Shown here piece after piece: positions 1-5,197 of a stretch of 6,602 nt of DNA. How positions within the stretch are numbered: position 1 is the first letter of the stretch; the number at the start of each line of letters is the position of its first letter. The position numbers and the translations under genes are program-made. Source of the DNA: JAEVZK01 sp038202925 (lineage in GTDB: Bacteria; Armatimonadota; Fimbriimonadia; Fimbriimonadales; Fimbriimonadaceae). The notes under the pieces were generated by a model. It made no database searches, was not told the origin of the DNA, and saw nothing but the letters and a program-made list of their open reading frames with translations. The stretch spans positions 1 through 6,602 of the forward strand of contig JBBREM010000128.1 in assembly GCA_038202925.1 (NCBI GenBank). Reading direction: 5' to 3'.

Positions 1-1
1 T

Positions 2-652
2 ATCTCGCCGGCCGGAGCCATCAAGCTCAACTCGCCAGCGGGCTCGTACCTAACGGCGCACGGCGTCACCGCGCAGATGTTCAACAGCTACGGCTCGCGG
101 CGGGGAAATCACGAAGTCATGGTGCGCGGCACCTTCGCCAATATCCGCCTGCGCAATCAGCTCGCGCCGGGCACCGAAGGCGGCTTCACCGTCTATCTCC
201 CCACTAGCGAGGTGACGACGATCTACGACGCCGCAGTGCAATACGAGCAGGACGGCACCCCCCTGATCGTGATCGCGGGCAAGGAGTACGGGACCGGGTC
301 CAGCCGGGACTGGGCGGCGAAGGGAACCTTCATGCTTGGGATCAAGGCGGTCCTCGCCCAAAGCTTCGAACGCATCCACCGTTCCAACCTGATCGGGATG
401 GGCGTGCTGCCGATTGAGTTTCTGCCTGGCGAAGGCGCGGATTCTTTGAAGCTGACGGGCAAGGAAACCATCAACATCGTCGGCCTTACGAAAGCCGTGA
501 AGAATGAGTTCGAGGATGGCAAGATTCTCACGATCAAAGCCGATGAGACGGAGTTCAAGGTCCGAGTCCGAATCGACACCCCGCAGGAATTGTTGTATTA
601 CGTGAATGGCGGGATATTGCAGTACGTGTTGAGGCAATTGTTGAACGCGTGA
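2..652 (+). CDS. acnA: Aconitate hydratase A (AcnA/IRP1 type), C-terminal part, 5' end outside window
   Basis: The visible 216 residues are the end of an aconitase of the AcnA/IRP1 type, the TCA-cycle enzyme that interconverts citrate and isocitrate through cis-aconitate using a [4Fe-4S] cluster. The frame is open from base 2 and begins ISPAGAI, followed by the family signatures FNSYGSRRGNHEVM (about 80-121), the active-site loop AGKEYGTGSSRDWAAKG (about 275-325) and SFERIHRSNLIGMG (about 362-403). This is the last part of the catalytic core plus the swivelling domain 4; the three cluster-binding cysteines lie upstream, outside the window. The GSSRD loop carries the catalytic serine and a substrate-binding arginine known from the family. 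All motifs in view are intact and the C-terminus has the usual length. The stop codon TGA overlaps the GTG start of ispE, so the two are probably co-transcribed and translationally coupled. The internal ATG at 77 is not the real start, because homology continues upstream of it. Confidence 0.96.
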   Translation: MSPAGAIKLNSPAGSYLTAHGVTAQMFNSYGSRRGNHEVMVRGTFANIRLRNQLAPGTEGGFTVYLPTSEVTTIYDAAVQYEQDGTPLIVIAGKEYGTGSSRDWAAKGTFMLGIKAVLAQSFERIHRSNLIGMGVLPIEFLPGEGADSLKLTGKETINIVGLTKAVKNEFEDGKILTIKADETEFKVRVRIDTPQELLYYVNGGILQYVLRQLLNA

Positions 653-1470
653 AATTCCGCGTCCTGTGCCCGGCAAAACTGAACCTCTACCTTGCCGTAG
701 GCGCGCGGGACGCACGCGGATATCATCCGGTCCGGACGGTGATGCAGACGATCAGCCTCTTCGACATCCTCGAGGTCGAGATCGGCGATTCAGCCACGCC
801 GCAAATCCATCTCGAAGGTGCGGAACTGCCGGCGGACAACACGCTCACCAAAGCCCACCGGCTTAGTCGCGAGGTATTCGCGATCTCTGCCTCCTCGATC
901 CGCCTCCAAAAGAATATTCCAATGGAGGCAGGCTTGGGAGGCGGGAGCAGCGATGCCGCCGGCCTTTTGCGTGCCTACAACCACGTCTTCGCCGCAAGCC
1001 CCGCAGAATTAGAATCCGTCGCGGCAGCGGTGGGAATGGACGTCCCGTTCTTCCTCACTGGCGGGCGGGCTCTGGGCGAAGGATATGGCGAGCGGATTAC
1101 GCCCTTGCCGGACCCTCCGGAGGAGTGGTATCTAGTCGTAAAGCCGCCCATCGGCTGCGCGACCGCTGAGATGTACGCCAAGCTCGACGCTTTACCTAAC
1201 CGAGCCACGGAAACTCCCGACGACGCGTCGAACCTCTACAACGACTTCGAGCGTGTCGCCCCCTGCGAGTGTCTCGACCTCATCGAACGATTGAAAGCGA
1301 ATGGCGCTCGCGATGCCAGCCTCTCCGGCTCAGGTTCGGCCGTCTTCGGCCGCTTCCCCGTCGAACCATCCGCGCAAGCTGCCAAAGTGCGAATCGACCG
1401 AGAAGGGCTGGGCGAGTCGTGGGTCGCCCAATCGCTTACCCGGACTGGGTCGCTGCAAATAGATGCGTAA
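649..1470 (+). CDS. ispE: 4-diphosphocytidyl-2-C-methyl-D-erythritol kinase (IspE)
   Basis: A 273-residue GHMP-superfamily kinase of the MEP pathway. IspE phosphorylates the 2-hydroxyl of CDP-methylerythritol with ATP in the cytoplasm, on the way to IPP and DMAPP. The N-terminal motif CPAKLNLYLAVG contains the catalytic lysine (Lys10), and RGYHPVRTVMQTISLFD follows. The ATP-binding glycine-rich loop PMEAGLGGGSSDAAG spans residues 91-105. The catalytic aspartate is in GMDVPFFLTGGRA (Asp131), and the C-terminal GHMP motif SLSGSGSAVFG is at 224-234. Length and motif order are normal for IspE. The start is GTG at 649, overlapping the aconitase stop as GTGA; a GAGG stretch at 631-634 lies rather far upstream, so translation probably depends on coupling to the aconitase gene. 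The next gene is convergent and its stop lies 25 bp away; I see no clear hairpin terminator between them. Confidence 0.96.
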   Translation: MKFRVLCPAKLNLYLAVGARDARGYHPVRTVMQTISLFDILEVEIGDSATPQIHLEGAELPADNTLTKAHRLSREVFAISASSIRLQKNIPMEAGLGGGSSDAAGLLRAYNHVFAASPAELESVAAAVGMDVPFFLTGGRALGEGYGERITPLPDPPEEWYLVVKPPIGCATAEMYAKLDALPNRATETPDDASNLYNDFERVAPCECLDLIERLKANGARDASLSGSGSAVFGRFPVEPSAQAAKVRIDREGLGESWVAQSLTRTGSLQIDA

Positions 1471-1495
1471 GCCAGCAGGATGCCGGCGCTCCCAG

Positions 1496-2299
1496 CTATT
1501 TGAGCCGTTCTTTGAAGAAGTCCAGCACCTTCGCGTGCGAGTCATCCGCTGCCGCCTGGTTGAACTTCGGGTTGCTTGGGTTCGCGAAGCCATGGGGTGC
1601 CTCGTAGGCGAAGGTTGCCAGGGGCTTTCCCGCCATGCGCATGGCCGATGTGAACTTGTTCACAAGAGCCGAGTTGATGTTCGCATCTTGCGTTCCCCAG
1701 AACATCATCACCGGAGCATTCAGGCGATTCAAATCGCCCGCGTCCAGCGAAGGCGAGCCGTAAAACATCACGCACGCTTTCACATCTTTCCCGCCAATAA
1801 TCGCCGCCCGATGGCTCCATCCACCTCCAAAACACCACCCGATCGTCCCGATCTCGTTCGTTTTGCGCGCCTTCAGCGCGTCGATCGCGCCTCCGAGCAC
1901 GGCCCGCGCATCCGGCTCCTGCACCGTCCTGACCAGCGCGCTCGCCTCTTGCGACGTGGCCGCCACTTTGCCTCCGTAGAGGTCAACCGCCAGGACCGCC
2001 GCCCCAAGCTCGTCATGCAGCCGCTCGGCCTCGCGCTTGATGTAATCGTTCAAGCCCCACCATTCGTGGATCATCACCACGCCCATCGTATTGCCCGCAT
2101 TCGCTGGCACAAAGAATCCCGATGTCGTCTTTCCATCGCGCGCCTTATAGGTCAGCATTGAGCCTTCCTTCGCCTTCCAATGGAGCGGCAAGGGAAGAGG
2201 ATGCGAGGCGATAAAGGCCGGATCGCTCAGATAGGCAGTCATGCCGTTGCAGCATTCCGGACCGGCGACGACGAGCGAAAAGATGAGTGCGCTTAGCAT
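1496..2299 (-). CDS. Dienelactone hydrolase family protein, probably exported
   Basis: A 267-residue alpha/beta hydrolase of the dienelactone hydrolase (DLH) family, on the minus strand. The DLH-type catalytic triad is complete: Cys156 in the nucleophile elbow GWCFGGG (154-160), Asp205 in WGTQDANI, and His236 in APHGFAN. MIHEWWGLNDYIK (76-88) corresponds to the family segment holding the glutamate that contacts the nucleophile cysteine (here Glu79). The first 13 or so residues (MLSALIFSLVVAG) are hydrophobic and look like a short signal peptide, so the protein may act in the periplasm; the CC at 16-17 has no convincing lipobox. Known family members hydrolyse cyclic lactones or other small esters; the substrate cannot be told from sequence. 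No good Shine-Dalgarno is visible before the ATG at 2297-2299. Internal ATGs at residues 20 and 48 are alternatives that would remove the signal peptide. It is convergent with ispE and divergent from aroF. Confidence 0.9.
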   Translation of the reverse strand: MLSALIFSLVVAGPECCNGMTAYLSDPAFIASHPLPLPLHWKAKEGSMLTYKARDGKTTSGFFVPANAGNTMGVVMIHEWWGLNDYIKREAERLHDELGAAVLAVDLYGGKVAATSQEASALVRTVQEPDARAVLGGAIDALKARKTNEIGTIGWCFGGGWSHRAAIIGGKDVKACVMFYGSPSLDAGDLNRLNAPVMMFWGTQDANINSALVNKFTSAMRMAGKPLATFAYEAPHGFANPSNPKFNQAAADDSHAKVLDFFKERLK

Positions 2300-2343
2300 G
2301 ACGCCGGAAGTCTACTAGCCTCAAAGGTAAACTCCGGCCTCCC
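2300..2343. promoter_or_regulatory. Short divergent intergenic region between the DLH gene and aroF
   Basis: Only 44 bp separate the two divergent start codons, so the promoters must overlap each other or extend into the coding regions. A 6-bp inverted repeat (GCCGGA at 2303-2308, TCCGGC at 2333-2338) frames the region. TAAACT at 2329-2334 resembles a -10 box for aroF and would place its transcription start within a few bases of the ATG, consistent with a leaderless message. No purine-rich ribosome-binding site precedes the aroF ATG. These are weak signals; an upstream promoter inside the DLH gene is equally possible. Confidence 0.35.
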
Positions 2344-3363
2344 ATGATCATCCTGATGCGGCTCGCCGCGACGAAAGAGCAGATCGACCAGGTCTGCGAC
2401 GTCATCCGGCAACACGGCGCGGAGCCGCTGGTTCTGCCCGGCGAGGACCGCGTCGCAATCGGCATCCCGTCTGCCCTCACCAGCGAGCAGCGCGCCAACA
2501 TCGAAAGCGCCCTCGGCTCGCTCGAAGGCGTCAGCAAAGTAACCCAGACGAGCCGCCCCTATAAGCTCGCTTCCCTAGAATTCCACCCCGCCAAGACGAT
2601 TGTTGAAGTCGGCGGCGTCAAGATCGGCGGCCCCGAATTCATCGTCATGGGTGGACCGTGCTCGGTGGAATCATACGAGCAGTTCAAGACCGCCGCCGAC
2701 ATGGTCAAATCGACCGGCGCGCAGATTCTGCGCGGCGGGGCCTTCAAGCCGCGCACCTCGCCCTACGCATTCCAAGGTCTCGCCGAAGAAGGGCTCAGGA
2801 TCATGCAGCAGGTTGGCCGAGAAACTGACCTAGTGACGGTCAGCGAGGTCATGAGCGGGGACATGGTGCCGCTGGTGAGCAAATACGTCGACATCCTACA
2901 GATCGGCGCGCGCTCGATGCAGAATTTCCCGCTCCTGATCGAGGCCGGGCGCAGCATGAAGCCGGTTTTCCTCACGCGAGGGCCGAGCGCCACCATCGAC
3001 GAGTTCCTCCTCGCCGCCGAATACATCCTCAACCAAGGCAACCCGAATGTGATCCTATGCGAGCGAGGCGTGATGCCGCTCGACCGTGGCTACACGCGCA
3101 ACACCCTCGATCTATCTGCGGTGCCGGTGCTGAAAGAGTATTCGCACCTGCCCGTCATCGTCGATCCGTCTCACGGAACCGGAGTCGCAAAGTATGTCGC
3201 CCCGATGGCGAAGGCGGCGCTCGTGGCGGGCGCGGATGGCGTCATGATTGAGATGCATCCGAATCCGCGCATCGCGCTCAGCGACGGTTCGCAAGCACTA
3301 ACACCGGAGCAGTTCGAGAAGCTGATGGGCGAGTTGAAGCGACTGGCCGCAGTTCTCGTCTAG
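2344..3363 (+). CDS. aroF: 3-deoxy-7-phosphoheptulonate (DAHP) synthase, class I-beta
   Basis: A 339-residue enzyme that condenses phosphoenolpyruvate with erythrose 4-phosphate, the first step of the shikimate pathway to aromatic amino acids. Residues 1 to about 75 form the ferredoxin-like regulatory domain typical of the Thermotoga-type I-beta enzymes, where it mediates feedback control by aromatic amino acids. The TIM barrel follows, with GGPCSVES (103-110), LRGGAFKPRTSPYAFQG (129-145), IGARSMQNFPLL (187-198), VDPSHGTG (273-280) and MIEMHPNP (301-308). By family alignment the metal ligands are Cys106, His277, Glu303 and Asp314, all present. Two normally well-kept positions differ: the usual KRG after KPVLL is TRG here (Thr211), and the usual ERGIRTF is ERGVMPL (241-246). 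Length and start match the family; the ATG lacks an obvious Shine-Dalgarno. The RDD-protein gene starts 23 bp downstream. A DAHP synthase subfamily, or less likely a related aldolase-type enzyme, is possible given the substitutions. Confidence 0.93.
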   Translation: MIILMRLAATKEQIDQVCDVIRQHGAEPLVLPGEDRVAIGIPSALTSEQRANIESALGSLEGVSKVTQTSRPYKLASLEFHPAKTIVEVGGVKIGGPEFIVMGGPCSVESYEQFKTAADMVKSTGAQILRGGAFKPRTSPYAFQGLAEEGLRIMQQVGRETDLVTVSEVMSGDMVPLVSKYVDILQIGARSMQNFPLLIEAGRSMKPVFLTRGPSATIDEFLLAAEYILNQGNPNVILCERGVMPLDRGYTRNTLDLSAVPVLKEYSHLPVIVDPSHGTGVAKYVAPMAKAALVAGADGVMIEMHPNPRIALSDGSQALTPEQFEKLMGELKRLAAVLV

Positions 3364-3386
3364 CCTATTGGGGGATTCTGAAGTTC

Positions 3387-4094
3387 ATGTATCAAGTCAT
3401 CGACAGCGCCGGCAATTCATACGGATCGATCTCGATCGAGACACTGCGCCAGTGGGTCGCGGAGAACCGTCTCACCCCCGACATGACGATTGTCGACGAG
3501 GCAAGCGGCGCGCGTGGGCCTGCAGGCCAGCTCCTGGCCGGCAAGGGCATCTTTCCGGATGCCGCGCCGCCAATGCAAGCCCGGTCCGCCCCCGCCCCGG
3601 TCAGCTACTCCTACAAGGGCTCGACCGAGCCAGGAATGCCGCCGATGCTGCAGACGCGGGCCGTCGCGTTCTTCATCGACTTCATGCTGGGGCTGATGGT
3701 CTACGAAGTCGTGCAGGTCTTGATCAACATCCTGTTCGCGGGCATCAGATCGTACGAAACTTGGACCTTCTGGAGCTATTTCGGCTACTTCACACCCGCC
3801 CTCGTCACGCTATTCTTCTTGCTTCGAGATGCCTTCCTCCCGAATGGTCAGAGCATCGGCAAGCGCATTGCCGGGCTGCGGGTGCAGTCCGCCGGCGCGC
3901 CGATCAACGCGATGCACTCGATCCTGCGCAACATCGTCGCGCTGCCGCTGTTCATGCTGCCGATCCCCTACGTGGGAGCATGGTTTGCCTTGCCCGTCAC
4001 CGTCCTGCTCTTCCTCGCCGACGCATTTATGGTGATGACAAGCGGCAAGCGTCTAGGCGACGCGATCGCCCATACCCAGGTTGTCAACGCCTAA
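3387..4094 (+). CDS. GYF_2-like N-terminal domain plus RDD-family membrane protein
   Basis: A 235-residue membrane protein in three parts. Residues 1-58 (MYQVIDSAGNSYGSIS, then LRQWVAENRLTPDMTIVDEASG) resemble the bacterial GYF_2/DUF4339 fold, a small cytoplasmic domain often attached to membrane proteins. Residues 59-88 are a Pro/Ala-rich linker. The RDD domain occupies about 89-235 and is named for its conserved Arg and Asp residues, here RAVAFFIDF (91-99), GQSIGKRIAGLRV (154-166) and KRLGDAIAHTQVV (221-233). Hydrophobic segments fall at about 94-118, 129-148 and 183-213, the last perhaps two helices. RDD proteins are of mostly unknown function; some have been linked to ion transport, so no role is assigned. 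GGGGGA at 3370-3375 precedes the ATG at a longish but workable spacing. The gene lies 23 bp after aroF and is probably in its operon. Its stop codon is inside a strong inverted repeat. Confidence 0.87.
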   Translation: MYQVIDSAGNSYGSISIETLRQWVAENRLTPDMTIVDEASGARGPAGQLLAGKGIFPDAAPPMQARSAPAPVSYSYKGSTEPGMPPMLQTRAVAFFIDFMLGLMVYEVVQVLINILFAGIRSYETWTFWSYFGYFTPALVTLFFLLRDAFLPNGQSIGKRIAGLRVQSAGAPINAMHSILRNIVALPLFMLPIPYVGAWFALPVTVLLFLADAFMVMTSGKRLGDAIAHTQVVNA

Positions 4095-4127
4095 CCCCCA
4101 GCTTGTTCAGAGAAAGCGGGGTTAGGC
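4089..4127 (+). terminator. Perfect 10-bp stem hairpin at the end of the RDD gene
   Basis: GCCTAACCCC (4089-4098) is exactly complementary to GGGGTTAGGC (4118-4127), with a 19-nt loop. The left arm contains the stop codon of the RDD gene. The stem is GC-rich and strong, but no T-run follows, so this is not a textbook intrinsic terminator. Lying between convergent genes, it could act as a two-way transcription stop or RNA 3'-end stabiliser, or be the edge of a repeat element. Confidence 0.5.
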
Positions 4128-4322
4128 CCCTTCCGCTGGTGACGTGCTGTCGCCATGGATGGCGACATCCGCTCTCCCTGGTCCCCTCCGGGGGCCTAAG
4201 GGGCCTGGCGTAGCCATGGATGGCAAAGCGTTAGGGTAAGGGGGTTCAGTAGCTAGGCAAGCCGTGGATCAATAAGGCGAAGGCGTGGAGGTCGGGGGCT
4301 CGTGAATGCGGCGGACGGAGGA
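4128..4322. repeat. Hairpin-rich non-coding spacer between convergent genes
   Basis: About 200 bp with no credible gene, full of inverted and direct repeats as far as about 4250. There is a near-palindrome TGTCGCCAT-GG-ATGGCGACA (4148-4167). AGGCCCCTT (4124-4132) is complementary to AAGGGGCCT (4198-4206). GGGGCCT occurs twice (4191-4197 and 4200-4206), so the left arm AGGCCCC has two possible partners. A local hairpin CCCC-TCC-GGGG lies at 4183-4193. The 12-mer GCCATGGATGGC is repeated directly at 4152-4163 and 4213-4224. GGGGGTT (4240-4246) can also pair with AACCCCC (4093-4099). The stretch from about 4250 to 4322 shows no further structure by eye. Such composition suggests a dispersed intergenic repeat or a structured RNA; which of the two cannot be decided from one copy. 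Confidence 0.55.
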
Positions 4323-4907
4323 TTAAGCCTGTGGAGCCCCTTCCAAACCTAACTCAGATGCATTCCCCTGGAAGGCCCCGATGAGGTTTCCAACGTGTTC
4401 CTCAAGAGGAACGCCGATTCCCTCCGCCCCGTCATACACCTCTTCCCGATGCACGCCCGCCGCGAAGGCCGCCATCTTCAGCTTCTTCATCACGGACTTG
4501 ACCTCCACCTCATGAACGCTGCGAGACGGCCGCACGTAGGTGACGGCGGTGACGAAGCCACTGAGCTCATCGCACGCATACAGGTACTTCTCCAAGAGCG
4601 ACCCGCGCGGGATGCCTAACGCGTTGGAATGCGATCCAATCGCGCGAATCAGCGCAGGATCCCACGCTTCGCTCTCGAGCAGCCTCATCCCCCAAGCCGG
4701 ATGTTCATCCGGATGCTTCTCGTAATCGAAGTCGTGCAGCAGTCCGGTCAGTCCCCAAAGTTCCACATCCTGCGAAAGGCGCGACGCGTACCAGCGCATG
4801 GCGGTCTCGACGCACATACAGTGGCGGCGAAGCGACTCGCTGTGAACATGTGTCGTCAAAAGAGCAAGGGCGGCGTCGCGGTCGTGCACGATCCGTATTA
4901 TGCTCAT
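4323..4907 (-). CDS. HD-domain phosphohydrolase-like protein
   Basis: A soluble protein of about 194 residues from the HD superfamily, metal-dependent phosphohydrolases. Counting from the ATG at 4905-4907, the expected ligands are His29 (RRHCMCVE), the paired His58-Asp59 in LTGLLHDFDYEKHPDEHP (53-70), His93 (IGSHSNALG) and Asp113 (YACDELSGFV). The pattern LLHDFDYE...EHPAWG is common in a widespread family of small stand-alone HD proteins whose substrate is generally unknown; a nucleotide or small phosphoester is inference. No signal peptide or membrane segment is seen, so it is probably cytoplasmic. The frame could extend to a TTG at 4967, adding 20 residues, but the ATG start gives the usual family N-terminus; neither has a clear ribosome-binding site. 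A perfect 14-bp palindrome begins 5 bp upstream of the ATG. The gene is convergent with the RDD gene and divergent from the DUF4127 gene. Confidence 0.86.
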   Translation of the reverse strand: MSIIRIVHDRDAALALLTTHVHSESLRRHCMCVETAMRWYASRLSQDVELWGLTGLLHDFDYEKHPDEHPAWGMRLLESEAWDPALIRAIGSHSNALGIPRGSLLEKYLYACDELSGFVTAVTYVRPSRSVHEVEVKSVMKKLKMAAFAAGVHREEVYDGAEGIGVPLEEHVGNLIGAFQGNASELGLEGAPQA

Positions 4908-4912
4908 GCCTA

Positions 4913-4926
4913 GGTTTCTAGAAACC
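4913..4926. promoter_or_regulatory. Perfect 14-bp palindrome just upstream of the HD gene start
   Basis: GGTTTCTAGAAACC is identical to its reverse complement and ends 5 bp before the ATG of the HD gene; a second 6-bp palindrome, CCTAGG (4909-4914), overlaps its edge. Symmetry and position fit a binding site for a dimeric repressor, or an RNA hairpin hiding the ribosome-binding site. No second copy is seen in the window, so function is inferred only. Confidence 0.4.
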
Positions 4927-4986
4927 CCGCAGGAATAAGTCGTCAATGCGAATAAATATGTGGACAAAAATGCAAAGGAAATTGCG

Positions 4987-5014
4987 TTCGCATGCGCAAA
5001 AACCGATGTATGAT
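4987..5014 (+). promoter_or_regulatory. Candidate promoter for the DUF4127 gene
   Basis: TTCGCA (4987-4992) and TATGAT (5009-5014) stand 16 bp apart and match four and five of six positions of the sigma-70-type -35 and -10 boxes. A short inverted repeat TTGCG/CGCAA (4982-4986 and 4995-4999) overlaps the -35 box and could be an operator. This would leave a long 5' leader of about 175 bases. Weak matches like this arise by chance in AT-rich spacers. Confidence 0.25.
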
Positions 5015-5102
5015 GTTCTCAATTCACTCAGGCAATCGGGTGAATCCTCAGGGGGCGTCGCTGGTTTTCAAGGGGAGAACGACGAAGCCAGGTCCTACGG
5101 CG

Positions 5103-5162
5103 CCCCGAACCTTTACCCCCCGAACCTTTCCCCAAACAGCCTAATGCTTTCCCCAACAGGCT
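5103..5162 (+). repeat. Two short adjacent tandem duplications upstream of DUF4127
   Basis: CCCCGAACCTTTACC (5103-5117) is followed at once by CCCCGAACCTTTCCC (5118-5132), a 15-bp tandem repeat with one mismatch. A second, looser duplication follows: CTTTCCCCAAACAGCCT (5126-5142) and CTTTCCCCAACAGGCT (5147-5162). They probably arose by replication slippage; the 15-bp unit keeps the reading frame of the downstream gene. Confidence 0.7.
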
Positions 5163-5197
5163 CCATCCTCGCGGACGCCAAGGTATCTTCACTCGCC

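Larger units (their letters stand above)
4908..5197. other. Intergenic region between divergent HD and DUF4127 genes
   Basis: About 290 bp with no recognised gene. The left part (about 4930-5030) is clearly AT-richer than the surrounding genes, as expected of a promoter region. The right part (about 5100-5160) is C-rich with tandem duplications. The plus-strand frame of the DUF4127 gene is open throughout from 4922, so an N-terminal extension cannot be formally excluded (in-frame ATGs at 5006 and 5144), but the translated stretch looks low-complexity and resembles no domain I know. No tRNA, riboswitch or other RNA gene was recognised. Confidence 0.6.

Noticed and set aside
50..715. Long minus-strand open frame opposite aconitase
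   Set aside because: It is antisense to a clear aconitase and the ispE start, has no recognisable domain, and is the kind of open frame GC-rich coding DNA produces by chance.
1471..1495. Terminator between convergent ispE and DLH genes
   Set aside because: Only 25 bp with no clear stem of useful length and no T-run on either strand.
1463..2161. Long plus-strand open frame opposite the DLH gene
   Set aside because: Arg/His-rich translation without family resemblance; the minus-strand frame has a full catalytic triad.
3368..4213. Open frame of 281 codons overlapping the RDD gene in another frame
   Set aside because: It is longer than the RDD frame but its translation is Arg/Pro/His-rich and matches no family; the 3387-4094 frame has RDD motifs, membrane segments and a ribosome-binding site.
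4089..4250. CRISPR array or insertion-sequence end
   Set aside because: The repeats are few, unequal in length and irregularly spaced, with no transposase, target duplication or regular spacers in the window.
4908..4967. TTG start at 4967 for the HD gene
   Set aside because: The extra 20 residues do not look like the family N-terminus and would place the palindrome inside coding sequence; the ATG at 4905-4907 is preferred, though this is not proven.
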